Numbered from the stretch's first letter, positions 1-8,827 are shown. The stretch is 37,157 nt of DNA from Bordetella parapertussis (GCA_945872285.1 CAMBZR010000027.1:1-37157), one strand, 5' to 3'. Numbers and translations are program-made. Notes: generated from the sequence alone by a model not told the origin.

Positions 1-1
1 C

Positions 2-961
2 CAAACCCACGATTTGCAACGCAGCTTCAAGGTGCGTGCGGGTTTGTTCAAACCCAATCAAACGCTGCACGCCGTCAACGGTATCAACCTTTCAGTTAAC
101 CGAGGCGATGTCTTGGGGATTGTGGGCGAGTCAGGCTGCGGCAAATCGACGCTTGCCCGTATGCTGTTAGGGTTGACGCCACCGAGCTTCGGTCGCGTGT
201 CGTTTGACGGACAAGACCTAAGCAAGATTGATCGGCGCGAGCTAGCCAAACGTGTTCAGCCGATTTTTCAAGATCCGTATTCGTCACTGAATCCGAGGCG
301 TACCATTGCTTCGATTGTTGCGTTTCCGTTAGATGTGGCGGGTCTTGGAAGCAAAGCCGAGCGTCGCAATAAAGCTCTTGAAATGCTTGAACGCGTGGGC
401 TTACCTGCGCGCTATGCTGACAACACGCCTGGGCAATTATCGGGCGGGCAACGCCAACGGGTTGCGATTGCTCGTGCCCTAGTGATGCACCCAGAGATCG
501 TGGTGTGCGATGAGCCTACTTCAGCCTTAGATGTTTCAGTGCAAGCGCAGATCTTGAATCTGCTTTTAGACTTGCGCAAAGAATTTAATCTGACCTATGT
601 GTTTATCAGTCACAACTTAGCCGTAGTTGAGCACATCGCCACGCAAGTGGCCGTTATGTATCTTGGTCGCGTGGTTGAGCTCGCGCCCACGGCAGAGCTT
701 TTTAAAAACCCTCGCCATCCGTATACGCAAGCCTTACTCGCGTCTGTGCTCACGCCAGAGCCAGGCCTAGGCCTACCTGACCTTGGCCTTGGGCTCTCGT
801 TTCCCGATCCTCTGCACCCCCCGTCAGGGTGCACGTTTCATCCGCGTTGCCCCCAAGCAACTGCCGAGTGCTCTATGCGATCGCCTGAGTTATTAAAAAA
901 TGGGCTGGGTGTGGTGGCTTGTCATTTGTATGACACTGAAGACTTGAAAGTTTCTAGCTAA
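2..961 (+). CDS. Oligopeptide/dipeptide ABC transporter ATP-binding protein (DppF/OppF type), 5' truncated by the window
   Basis: This is an ATPase that energises an Opp/Dpp-type peptide importer from the cytoplasmic face of the inner membrane. The reading frame is open from base 2. A TTG at 14 could start it, but in-frame residues before it (QTHDLQRSF) look like the usual N-terminus of the family, so the real start is probably outside the window. Visible motifs are Walker A GESGCGKST (about base 125), Q-loop FQDPYSSLNPR, signature [15 protein letters not shown], Walker [12 protein letters not shown] and the H-loop ISHNLAVVEH. The C-terminal Cys-containing oligopeptide-type extension (GCTFHPRCPQA) separates it from general ABC ATPases. 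Its permease and receptor genes are presumably upstream. The transported substrate cannot be read from this subunit. Confidence 0.93.
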   Translation, partial: QTHDLQRSFKVRAGLFKPNQTLHAVNGINLSVNRGDVLGIVGESGCGKSTLARMLLGLTPPSFGRVSFDGQDLSKIDRRELAKRVQPIFQDPYSSLNPRRTIASIVAFPLDVAGLGSKAERRNKALEMLERVGLPARYADNTPGQLSGGQRQRVAIARALVMHPEIVVCDEPTSALDVSVQAQILNLLLDLRKEFNLTYVFISHNLAVVEHIATQVAVMYLGRVVELAPTAELFKNPRHPYTQALLASVLTPEPGLGLPDLGLGLSFPDPLHPPSGCTFHPRCPQATAECSMRSPELLKNGLGVVACHLYDTEDLKVSS

Positions 962-1086
962 AAGTTAGGTGACTTGGCTTGTAGTTCAAGCTGCATAGGG
1001 ACATTCTGCGATAGGTCTTGACTCTGACAATTCAATTTAGTAGCCTTTTTAGTTTATTTCAATCAATGCTATTGAGGTTTTTTGCC

Positions 1087-1800
1087 ATGAACATTCGCCG
1101 TATTTTATTGTTGTCTGCGCTCATCACACTCCCAACGAGTGGCGCTTGGTCACAGAGCAAAGACGTCACGCCCTCAGCCAACCCAGCTGCGGCTGCACCC
1201 GCTACGGCCCCTGTCGCTGCACCAACCCCCGCAGCTGCAGCGCAACCGCCTGCAGCACAAACAGCACCTGCTGTTGCAAAGTCTGCGACCAAAACAATCA
1301 AGACAAGCGAAGGAACCTTTACTGCGATGCGCGGTGCGAAAGGCATTTACTGGAATTACACGCCAACCGACAGCGGTTATAGCGTCATTTTGAAAGAGAC
1401 AGAAAATACCGAAAAAAGTATTGCTCTTGAGGGCTATGGGTTGAAATTTGCGATTGACCCAGTCGCCTTAAGACTGATCTCCACTCACGGTACAACACGA
1501 AAAGCGGTCAACATTGATGAGGCATCTAGTGCGATCAACGCAGATAACGTCATCGAAATTACCTATAGTACCGGCAAATTTAGCTTTATCGAAGACGTTA
1601 CCGGGCACCAAGACGTGTGGGAACTCACGCTGAAAGACGGCACAAAATATCAATTGACGGATCAAGGTGGGCTCATGCTCTATGACCCAATTCGCAAAAT
1701 ACTTATCGGCTTAGACATTGACAAAAAGCTCATCACGTTTGATGTCGAAGCTAAAAAACCGCAGACGCAAAAAATGACTGACCTGCGCGCTGCTCAGTAA
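1087..1800 (+). CDS. Secreted protein of unknown function with Ala/Pro-rich linker
   Basis: I do not recognise the family. The ATG at 1087 is preferred over in-frame starts further upstream because GAGG lies at 1074-1077 and because it opens directly into a signal peptide (MNIRRILLLSALITLP, likely cleavage near AWSQ). Residues about 30-65 are a low-complexity Ala/Pro/Thr linker, typical of periplasmic or envelope proteins. The remaining 170 or so residues form a mixed, probably beta-rich domain with no lipobox or membrane helix. It is followed after 61 nt by the TMEM43-like membrane protein on the same strand, so the two may be co-transcribed and act at the envelope. The function is unknown. 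Confidence 0.75.
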   Translation: MNIRRILLLSALITLPTSGAWSQSKDVTPSANPAAAAPATAPVAAPTPAAAAQPPAAQTAPAVAKSATKTIKTSEGTFTAMRGAKGIYWNYTPTDSGYSVILKETENTEKSIALEGYGLKFAIDPVALRLISTHGTTRKAVNIDEASSAINADNVIEITYSTGKFSFIEDVTGHQDVWELTLKDGTKYQLTDQGGLMLYDPIRKILIGLDIDKKLITFDVEAKKPQTQKMTDLRAAQ

Positions 1801-1861
1801 GCGAGCGAATGAACAACCCGGTTGAAATCAGAAACAAGCCTCAGGCTAAAAACAAGACATC

Positions 1862-3016
1862 ATGGCGGACCTCAACAACAGCATCACTGAGACAACAACA
1901 ACAGGTTGGTTGAGCCGCATCGGCTCAAGCCTTGTGGGCGTGCTGATCGGTATGATTCTTTTACCCTGTGCGATTTTTTTACTCTCTTGGAACGAAGGTC
2001 GTGCCGTCACAGCTGCCACGGGTTTAAAAAGAGGCTTGAGTACGATTGTCGAAGTCAGTGCTGACACAGTTAACCAACAAAATAATTCAAAATTGGTTTA
2101 TCTCAATGGCACAGTGAGTGGGGCCACCCCAGCGGTTGATCCGTGGAACAAACTCTCGGCCACCGGCCTAGTGCGCTTGCAACGTAAAGTTGAGATGTAC
2201 CAGTGGTTAGAAAAAGAAACCGAGACAAAAATCAATAATGTCGGAGGCTCGCAAACGACACAAAAAACGTACACCTACTCGTTAGACTGGGCTGAAACCG
2301 CAACCAACTCGGCACAGTTTAAGGTTCCGGCAGGGCATCAAAATCCTGCAATGCCGTTAAAGTCGCAAACATTCGATGCAAACCCAGTCAAAATCGGGGC
2401 TTTTACCTTAGACAAAAGTTTAGTGCAAGACTTGACTAACTTTGAAGCAGTTGAAACGCTCACCCAGGCACCTACAGGCTACAGAGTTCAGGGCAGTGTT
2501 CTTTACAAAGGTGCAAACCCAGATCAACCCGTACTAGGCGACGTACGTGTCACCTATCGCGCGATTGCAGCGCAAACCTATTCAATCGCTGCGCAACAAA
2601 ACAACAACACCTTGACCACCTATCACGACACAAAAAATGACTACAAGATTGCGCTGATTGAATCTGGCGTGGTTACTGCGCAAAAGCTCTTCGCCGATCA
2701 AGCCTCGACTGAAAAAATGATTACTTGGGCTTGTCGCATTGGTGGCTTTCTGTTGTTACTGCTTGGCTTCATCCTCATCATGGGCCCGCTCACAATGCTG
2801 GTCGCCTTTTTGCCTTTCTTAGAAAGTTTAGTGGGCATCGGCACCTTTTTAGTTGCTCTGGGCTTATCCATACCCATTACGCTTGTCACAATCGCAGTTG
2901 CTTGGTTAGCCAGCCGGCCCTTAATCGGCGGTGGCCTCTTAATCGCCGCAGCCGCCGCAGTGTGGGCGATTCGCAATGTGGCGGTCAAGAAAAAGGCTGC
3001 AACAGCCAGAGCCTAG
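1862..3016 (+). CDS. TMEM43 (LUMA)-family inner membrane protein
   Basis: The 384-residue protein has the TMEM43 layout. One N-terminal membrane helix (about residues 20-42) runs into the family-typical FLLSWNEGRAV. A large extracytoplasmic domain of about 220 residues with several Trp/Tyr-rich strands follows. The C-terminus has three or four closely spaced hydrophobic helices (about residues 285-375) and ends in a basic tail. The family is known from the animal nuclear envelope protein TMEM43/LUMA and has many uncharacterised bacterial members, so the biochemical role is open. It probably shares a transcript with the secreted Ala/Pro-rich protein just upstream. A hairpin with stem GCGCT/AGCGC lies at 3030-3043, in the 21-nt gap to the convergent methyltransferase gene. 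Confidence 0.8.
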   Translation: MADLNNSITETTTTGWLSRIGSSLVGVLIGMILLPCAIFLLSWNEGRAVTAATGLKRGLSTIVEVSADTVNQQNNSKLVYLNGTVSGATPAVDPWNKLSATGLVRLQRKVEMYQWLEKETETKINNVGGSQTTQKTYTYSLDWAETATNSAQFKVPAGHQNPAMPLKSQTFDANPVKIGAFTLDKSLVQDLTNFEAVETLTQAPTGYRVQGSVLYKGANPDQPVLGDVRVTYRAIAAQTYSIAAQQNNNTLTTYHDTKNDYKIALIESGVVTAQKLFADQASTEKMITWACRIGGFLLLLLGFILIMGPLTMLVAFLPFLESLVGIGTFLVALGLSIPITLVTIAVAWLASRPLIGGGLLIAAAAAVWAIRNVAVKKKAATARA

Positions 3017-3029
3017 CATCAGCCCAACA

Positions 3030-3043
3030 CGCGCTCGTCAGCG
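3030..3043. terminator. Short hairpin in a convergent gene gap
   Basis: GCGCT (3030-3034) pairs with AGCGC (3039-3043) around a CGTC loop, with a possible outer CAC/GTG extension. It sits between the stop codons of two convergent genes and overlaps the stop of the minus-strand one. There is no T-run on either side, so termination is only a guess from position. Confidence 0.3.
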
Positions 3044-3670
3044 CAGCGTGTATTCAAATGCCCAGTAGTACTGCCAGGTCGTATACGCGGGTTGCACCCC
3101 AAACGATGCGACTAACTCGCACAGATCAAATTCATTTGGATAATTTTTAAGCACGCGGTGGCTTGAGCCATCTGCTAACTTGCGGATTTGATACGTGTTG
3201 CCCTCTGAATCAGGCTCTGTCAGTGGCGTGCTGTTGCCCTCGACATACAAGTTATCAAGCATCACCACACGTGCGCCTGATTTAAGGGCTTTGTTCAAAC
3301 CCAACAAAAACTCTTTTTGACGCGCGAGTGGTACGTGCGAAAACCAAAAGCCTGCAAAAGCCGCATCATACGGTTCGACTACGGCAGGCAACACATAGGC
3401 ATCACCCACCAGCCACTGAGCACGTGCATTGTTGGACCTGGTCTGTGCGATTTGTAATGTTTCAGCTGAAGCGTCTAAGCCCAATACACTGGCAGCAACT
3501 GGTGCAATGAATTGAGTCCAGTAACCGGTACCAGCCGCAATCTCAAGTACCCGTGCACCTTCAAATCTTGCAGGCAGCCATTGTTCAATCAACCGTAAAT
3601 CAGCTTGACGCTCGGGCTTGGCGTAAATTTGGTCGTATTCTTTTGCACGTGCGGCGTAATACTCTTTCAT
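3038..3670 (-). CDS. Class I SAM-dependent methyltransferase
   Basis: The 210-residue protein has a Rossmann-type methyltransferase fold. SAM-binding motif I is VLEIAAGTGYWT (about residues 41-52), followed by the acidic motif II region LGLDAS (about 64-69) and a motif resembling post-I WLVGDAY (about 85-91). No substrate domain is visible, so the methyl acceptor (small molecule, lipid or protein) is unknown. It lies 72 nt downstream of gltL on the same strand and may be expressed with it, although nothing in the sequence ties it to glutamate uptake. Confidence 0.85.
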   Translation of the reverse strand: MKEYYAARAKEYDQIYAKPERQADLRLIEQWLPARFEGARVLEIAAGTGYWTQFIAPVAASVLGLDASAETLQIAQTRSNNARAQWLVGDAYVLPAVVEPYDAAFAGFWFSHVPLARQKEFLLGLNKALKSGARVVMLDNLYVEGNSTPLTEPDSEGNTYQIRKLADGSSHRVLKNYPNEFDLCELVASFGVQPAYTTWQYYWAFEYTLR

Positions 3671-3742
3671 GCGGCGCCTATCTCAAGGTACATAACGAAC
3701 AGCATGCAACACCCTGATGACATGGTCATGACGCAACAAAAA

Positions 3743-4483
3743 TTAGTGCTGCAAAATCTTCGACAAAAATTGCTGCGCACGCTCGCTCTTTGCTTGAGTA
3801 AAGAAAGCCTCTTTAGTGGCATCTTCAACGATCTCGCCCTCATCCATGAAAACCACGCGATGAGCGACTTTGCGGGCAAAGCCCATTTCGTGTGTCACCA
3901 CCATCATGGTCATGCCTTCTTTGGCTAAGGTGACCATCACATCCAATACTTCACCCACCATTTCTGGGTCGAGCGCGGAGGTCGGTTCATCAAACAACAT
4001 CACCACAGGATCCATACTGAGCGCACGCGCGATGGCCACGCGTTGCTGCTGACCGCCAGACAACTGGCCCGGATGCTTATCTTTGTGTGCGGTCAGGTCA
4101 ACGCGATCCAGCATCTTCAAGCCGCGTTCTAAAGCCTCTGCGGGGCTGCGACCCAACACCTTGATTTGTGCCAAGGTCAGGTTTTCAGTGACACTCAGGT
4201 GCGGAAACAATTCAAAATGTTGAAACACCATGCCGACCTGACTGCGCAGCTTGGGCAGATCGGTTTTAGGATCATGTAGCGCCACACCATTAATCGTGAG
4301 CTTGCCTTGCTGAAACGGTTCAAGCGCATTGACGCATTTGATGAGGGTCGATTTACCCGAGCCCGACGGTCCGCAAACGACCACCACTTCGCCACGATTG
4401 ACCTGGGTGGTGCAGTGCTTCAAGACATTGAAGCTGCCATACCATTTAGAGACATCTTCAATCGCAATCATTTGTTCTGACAT
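3743..4483 (-). CDS. gltL: Glutamate/aspartate ABC transporter ATP-binding protein GltL
   Basis: This is a 246-residue ATPase of the polar amino acid uptake family. It has Walker [10 protein letters not shown] (about residues 39-47), Q-loop [14 protein letters not shown], signature [15 protein letters not shown], Walker [18 protein letters not shown] and H-loop VVTHEMGFA. The length and the [12 protein letters not shown] box are typical of GlnQ/GltL proteins. It should power the GltJK permease encoded at 6452-7900. Unusually, it is not next to gltK: a plus-strand TPR-methyltransferase gene lies between them. It therefore needs its own promoter in 4484-4620. A good ribosome site (AGGAACC just before the ATG) is present. 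Confidence 0.92.
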   Translation of the reverse strand: MSEQMIAIEDVSKWYGSFNVLKHCTTQVNRGEVVVVCGPSGSGKSTLIKCVNALEPFQQGKLTINGVALHDPKTDLPKLRSQVGMVFQHFELFPHLSVTENLTLAQIKVLGRSPAEALERGLKMLDRVDLTAHKDKHPGQLSGGQQQRVAIARALSMDPVVMLFDEPTSALDPEMVGEVLDVMVTLAKEGMTMMVVTHEMGFARKVAHRVVFMDEGEIVEDATKEAFFTQAKSERAQQFLSKILQH

Positions 4484-4729
4484 AAAGGTTCCTAGTACTT
4501 AAGTTCGAGTCATAGCCGCTCTGCTCAGTCCCTGCATTGTGACACGGATCAGAGCCGAAAACGCTTTGATTTTATTAGCTATTATCTGCTCGCGCTAACA
4601 AGGCAGCCCTGAAAACGATTTTGAGGCGAGGCCTCGAAACAAGTCCTAAACCTCCCCTGTGAACAACCAATAGGTTTGCACCTATAATTTTGCTTTGCCG
4701 TGCGTACCGCGTGTTTGCGACCGAGAATA
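4484..4729. promoter_or_regulatory. Divergent control region between gltL and the TPR-methyltransferase gene
   Basis: For the plus strand, TATAAT at 4683-4688 is preceded by TGAACA at 4660-4665 with a 17-bp spacer, a near-consensus sigma-70 arrangement. Transcription would start near 4695. That leaves almost no leader before the GTG at 4700 and favours the ATG at 4730 as the start of the downstream gene. For the minus strand, a looser promoter (TTGTTA, then CTAATA) can be read around 4575-4600 and could serve gltL. No operator-like repeat stands out. Confidence 0.5.
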
Positions 4730-6451
4730 ATGAAAACCATCGATTCGATTAAAAATGCCTTTAAGCAAGGCCAACGTTCTGAGGCAATTCAAGCCTGTGC
4801 TCAACTTTGCGCGGCCGAGCCGACTAACCTTGAGCCCAAACGGCTATTAGCCTTGATGTACGTGGTGCTTGGAAACTTTGCGCAAGCAAAAGCAGGCTAC
4901 CAGGCCGTACTTGCCTTGCGGCCAAACGATGGCGATGCACTCTTTAATCTGGCCGTCTGCGAACGAGAATTGCAACACCTTGACGCCGCCGTCGAGGCCT
5001 ACACCACTTACACCAAAGCACAGCCAAATGCGATTGAAGGCTGGGTCAATCTTGCTGAATGTCATCAGCAACTTGGCCAATACCAACAAGCCATTGCCGT
5101 AGCCGAACGGGCCATTAAGATCACACCCACCTCGTTTCGATCCTGGTTGATTAAGGCAGACGCCTTGAAGGCTGCGGGCGATTACACCGCGGCGATCCAT
5201 CAATATAAAAACGCCAACCAATGCGAGCCTAACGCAGCCTCATACCTTGGCATGGGCTTAGCCCAACAAGCGCTTAAACAAGCACCACAAGCCTTAGAGT
5301 CATTGACCAAAGCATTGAGCATTGCTCAAAACTTACTGCCCGCTCTGCTTGCCCGCGCTGAGATTTTAGATGCCATGGGCCACGCGCAAGAAGCCTTAGC
5401 CGATTACCGCGCCGCCTTAGCGATCAAGCCTGATCACGAGCAAGCTCTTAAAAACGCCTCTGGCTTATTAGTCGCACTGAATCGCGGCACCGAAGCACTC
5501 GAGCTGTTTAACAAGGCTCTTGAAGTCTCGCCCAATCTGTTAGTCGCCAAGCTCGGTTCGGCTTGGGCCACCAGCAAGATGGTGCCACTGTGGCACGTGC
5601 CCATGATGAACGAGGCACACCGCAATGATGCCTACTACGAGGGCATCAAAACAGCAGTGAAGCCCGGAAAACTCGTGTTAGAGATTGGTGCGGGTTCGGG
5701 CTTGTTGTCGATGATGGCAGCCAAGCTTGGCGCCACGCAAGTCGTTGCCTGCGAGGCCGAGCCCTTAGTCGCAAAAACCGCCACCACAATTGTTAAGACC
5801 AATGGCTTTGCAGACACCGTCACGATCCTGTCAAAAATATCGTACGACGTTGAGCTGGGCAAAGACTTACCTGAAAAAGCCGATGTACTGATTCACGAGA
5901 TTTTTGATAGCGCCATCATTGGTGAACATGTACTACCGGCGATTGAAGACGCAAAAAAGCGCTTGCTAAAATCAGACGCTCTCATTGTGCCGCATGCGGC
6001 CAGCATCATGATCGCTTTAATGGGCGGCGAAGCGGCTGGTAAATATCTGCGGGTTGAAAATAGCCATGGCTTTGACCTATCGGGCTTCAACGCCATTGCT
6101 TCGAAAAAAATCCCGTTCTATCGCGAAGATATTGCACTCGTACCAATGAGCGCGCCGGTTGATGCGTTTCGTTTTGACTTTATGAAGCAGGATTCATATC
6201 CTACCGAGGACAAGATTTTAGAACTTACCGCCACAGCAAAGGGCCTTTGTTACGGCGTGGTGCAATGGATTCGCATCGAGCTTGATGCCACCACCACCTG
6301 GGAAAACCCCCCAACTGATATTCGCTCAACGACAGCGTGGCAACGAACAATTTATCGTTTTGATCAGCCCTTGCAGTTAACAAAAGGCATGGTGGTTAAG
6401 ATTGCCGCGAGCCACGACCGCGCTTCGCCTTGGTTTGATTTAGCTAAATAA
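4730..6451 (+). CDS. TPR-repeat protein with C-terminal PRMT-like (protein arginine methyltransferase) domain
   Basis: The 573-residue cytoplasmic protein begins with about eight TPR-like helical hairpins (residues about 5-280; repeated patterns such as ALxxRPNDGDALFNLAVCE). A class I methyltransferase domain follows, with motif I VLEIGAGSGLLS (about 315-326). The segment HEIFDSAIIGEH (389-400) matches the PRMT double-E loop, with the two glutamates (E390 and E399) nine residues apart as in PRMT7/PRMT9-type enzymes. At the place of the PRMT THW loop the sequence reads TAW (535-537), so the histidine is replaced. A TPR N-terminus before a PRMT core resembles eukaryotic PRMT9. The start at 4730 rather than GTG 4700 follows from the promoter position. 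Its stop codon directly abuts that of convergent gltK. Arginine methylation is inferred, not proven; another protein methyltransferase role is possible. Confidence 0.85.
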   Translation: MKTIDSIKNAFKQGQRSEAIQACAQLCAAEPTNLEPKRLLALMYVVLGNFAQAKAGYQAVLALRPNDGDALFNLAVCERELQHLDAAVEAYTTYTKAQPNAIEGWVNLAECHQQLGQYQQAIAVAERAIKITPTSFRSWLIKADALKAAGDYTAAIHQYKNANQCEPNAASYLGMGLAQQALKQAPQALESLTKALSIAQNLLPALLARAEILDAMGHAQEALADYRAALAIKPDHEQALKNASGLLVALNRGTEALELFNKALEVSPNLLVAKLGSAWATSKMVPLWHVPMMNEAHRNDAYYEGIKTAVKPGKLVLEIGAGSGLLSMMAAKLGATQVVACEAEPLVAKTATTIVKTNGFADTVTILSKISYDVELGKDLPEKADVLIHEIFDSAIIGEHVLPAIEDAKKRLLKSDALIVPHAASIMIALMGGEAAGKYLRVENSHGFDLSGFNAIASKKIPFYREDIALVPMSAPVDAFRFDFMKQDSYPTEDKILELTATAKGLCYGVVQWIRIELDATTTWENPPTDIRSTTAWQRTIYRFDQPLQLTKGMVVKIAASHDRASPWFDLAK

Positions 6452-7141
6452 TCAACGCACTGCGATCTTTGCCTGCAAACGCTTGACCAGCATCGAAGCG
6501 CCAAACGAAATCATAAAGTACACCAGCGCCGCGAAGATATACATCTCGACCAAGCGGCCATCGCGCTGAGCCACTTTGCTGGCTGCACCTAAGAAGTCGG
6601 TTAACGACAACACGTAGACCAGAGAAGTGTCTTGAAACAAAATAATTGACTGGGTCAACAACAGAGGTGTCATCGCCCGGAAGGCCTGAGGCAGCACGAT
6701 ATAACCCATCACTTGGTGATAACGCATACCAAGCGCCTGAGCCGCAGCAAACTGACCGCTCGGCACCGCTTGAATACCCGCCCGCATAATTTCTGAAAAG
6801 TAAGCCGCTTCAAACAATGAAAAGGTTACCAGCGCCGACATGAATGCCCCAACAGCCATCGGCCGTTCAGAGCCCAACACCCACTGCCCGATGTAGGGCA
6901 GCAAAAAATAAAACCAAAAGATCACCAAGACTAACGGTAGCGAACGAACAATATTGACATAGGTCGTGGCGATGCGTTGCAGCACCACAAAGTTTGATAA
7001 GCGCATCAGCGCCAGTATCGTGCCTAAGACGATGCCAGCCCCTGTTGCCAGACCGGTCAACATCAAGGTGAACGACATGCCGTCTTTAAACAGATAAGGC
7101 CAGCTGCGCGCGATCACATCAAAATCAAACTGACTAAACAT
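6452..7141 (-). CDS. gltK: Glutamate/aspartate ABC transporter permease GltK
   Basis: This is a 229-residue inner membrane permease of the HisMQ family with about five membrane helices. The cytoplasmic coupling loop is seen in ALGMRYHQVMGYIVLPQAFR. The segments SLPLVLVIFWFYFLLP and LFQDTSLVYVLSLTDFLGAASK follow the GltK pattern closely. It pairs with GltJ, encoded 9 nt upstream on the same strand, to form the channel. Its ATPase (GltL) is encoded beyond an opposite-strand gene. Its TGA and the TAA of the convergent TPR-methyltransferase gene are immediately adjacent, with no intergenic base. Confidence 0.92.
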   Translation of the reverse strand: MFSQFDFDVIARSWPYLFKDGMSFTLMLTGLATGAGIVLGTILALMRLSNFVVLQRIATTYVNIVRSLPLVLVIFWFYFLLPYIGQWVLGSERPMAVGAFMSALVTFSLFEAAYFSEIMRAGIQAVPSGQFAAAQALGMRYHQVMGYIVLPQAFRAMTPLLLTQSIILFQDTSLVYVLSLTDFLGAASKVAQRDGRLVEMYIFAALVYFMISFGASMLVKRLQAKIAVR

Positions 7142-7150
7142 GGCGCGCCT

Positions 7151-7900
7151 TTAGTGAACAACCACGTTCGCCGACGTGCCCAAGTAGCCTGGCACGGCGA
7201 TCGACTTTTCAAGACGACGCATCAGTATCGTGACAATCATATTCGTCAACAGATACAACAAGGTCGCCACAGTAAAAGCCTCAAACACTTGAAACGAAAA
7301 TTCTTGCATCGAACGCGCACGCGCGGTGAGCTCCATGAGCCCGATCGTCAAGGCAACCGAAGTATTTTTAATGGTGTTCAATAATTCAGAGGTCAGTGGT
7401 GGGAAAATAATCCGCAATACCATGGGCATTAACACGTAGCGATACGTTTGCGCGGTGGTCATGCCTAGCGCAGTGCTCGCCATTCGCTGCCCCACTGGCA
7501 ACGACTCAATCCCAGCACGAACCTGCTCGGCGACACGCGCCGACATAAACAAACCTACTCCTAACACCCCGTTATAAAACGCGGCGTTAGGCAATTGCTT
7601 GAGCCAGTCACCGAAACGCTCGGGGACTAGCTCGGGCACAACGAAATACCAAAGGAACAGTTGCACCAGCAACGGTATGTTGCGAAAGACCTCAACGTAC
7701 GCATTGCCGACAAGGCGACCGGTGCGACTTGGCAAGGTGCGCAGCACACCAATTGTCACGCCCAGCAAGAGCGCAATCATCCAAGCAAAAAACGCTGTGG
7801 TCAGCGTCCACACCAGACCGGAAAGCAGCATCTCGAGATAGTTGCCCTTGCCTTCAGGCGACACCTCAAACAAAATGCCCCAGTTCCACTTGTAATTCAT
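7151..7900 (-). CDS. gltJ: Glutamate/aspartate ABC transporter permease GltJ
   Basis: This 249-residue permease of the HisMQ family has the GltJ-specific N-terminus NYKWNWGILFEVSPEG, the segment VEVFRNIPLLVQLFLWYFVVPEL, and the coupling-loop region ALGMTTAQTYRYVLMP. With GltK it forms the membrane channel for acidic amino acids. It lies 12 nt after gltI and 9 nt before gltK, consistent with one transcript. Confidence 0.92.
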   Translation of the reverse strand: MNYKWNWGILFEVSPEGKGNYLEMLLSGLVWTLTTAFFAWMIALLLGVTIGVLRTLPSRTGRLVGNAYVEVFRNIPLLVQLFLWYFVVPELVPERFGDWLKQLPNAAFYNGVLGVGLFMSARVAEQVRAGIESLPVGQRMASTALGMTTAQTYRYVLMPMVLRIIFPPLTSELLNTIKNTSVALTIGLMELTARARSMQEFSFQVFEAFTVATLLYLLTNMIVTILMRRLEKSIAVPGYLGTSANVVVH

Positions 7901-7912
7901 GCTGCGATCCTA

Positions 7913-8827
7913 TCAATAGCTAGCAGGATCTGGATTGTTAGTTGGGTTGGCCAACGCTTTCTTCATTTTGTCGGTCATTGGTTGATTCAAGACTAAGCTT
8001 TTAGGTGGTACGGCCTTATCAAACCACTTTGAATACAAGGCTGGCATCTCGGCCGACTTGTAAAGTTTACTTGCGGCAGCGGTTGCCATCTTGTTAAACG
8101 GTGCATCGTCACGTGGCATCATGAAGCCATAGGGCTCGGGATCTGAAAGTGTGTCGCTCGAAATCGCGAAGTCACTTGGCTTTTTAGAGCCTGCAACCAG
8201 ACCTGCCAACAAAATGTCATCCATCACAAACGCAACAGCACGACCCGTTTCAACCATCAAAAAGGCTTCAGGGTGATCTTTAGCTGCCAAGATTGTCAAA
8301 CCCAGATTTTGCTTTGTATTGGCCTCAGAGATTTGCTTGAGATTGGTTGAGCCTGCAGTCGACACAACAGTTTTGCCCTTCAAGCTTGCCACGTTAGTGA
8401 TACCCGAACTCTTTTTGTAAACAAAACGGGTGGCAGTCAGGTAATAGGTGGGACCAAACGCAACTTGCTTTTGACGCTCAGCATTGTTGGTGGTTGAACC
8501 GCACTCAAGATCAATCGTGCCATTGGCAATCAAAGGGATGCGGGTTGCCGAAGTGACCGGAGCCAACTTGACTTGCAAATTGGGTAACTTAAGTTCTTTT
8601 TTGATTTCATTGACGATATACATGCAAATATCAACTGCGTAACCAATCACTTTTTGCTGATCGTCGAAGTATGAAAAAGGTAACGACGCATCACGATGAC
8701 CAACAGTAATCGTGTTGGTGTCTTTAATTTTTTTAAGCGTGCCTGTTAAATCTTGTGCAACTGCTGTGCTACCAATCACGACTGTCGCAAGCGCAACCAG
8801 CCCGTGCTTAAGGGTTTGACGAAACAT
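7913..8827 (-). CDS. gltI: Glutamate/aspartate periplasmic binding protein GltI
   Basis: This 304-residue receptor has a signal peptide (LVALATVVIGSTAVAQ, cleavage near AVAQ) and a family 3 extracellular solute-binding domain. Typical elements are ITVGHRDASLPFSYFDDQ, YAVDICMYIV, DLECGSTTNNAERQKQVAFGP and the later EPYGFMMPRDDAPF. The last two are characteristic of GltI/BztA-like glutamate receptors. It is first in the gltIJK cluster, so its promoter should lie in 8828-8974. Confidence 0.9.
   Translation of the reverse strand: MFRQTLKHGLVALATVVIGSTAVAQDLTGTLKKIKDTNTITVGHRDASLPFSYFDDQQKVIGYAVDICMYIVNEIKKELKLPNLQVKLAPVTSATRIPLIANGTIDLECGSTTNNAERQKQVAFGPTYYLTATRFVYKKSSGITNVASLKGKTVVSTAGSTNLKQISEANTKQNLGLTILAAKDHPEAFLMVETGRAVAFVMDDILLAGLVAGSKKPSDFAISSDTLSDPEPYGFMMPRDDAPFNKMATAAASKLYKSAEMPALYSKWFDKAVPPKSLVLNQPMTDKMKKALANPTNNPDPASY

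Noticed and set aside
4700..4729. GTG at 4700 as start of the TPR-methyltransferase
   Set aside because: The predicted transcription start is only about 5 nt upstream, and the ten extra residues (RTACLRPRI) do not look like part of the TPR domain.
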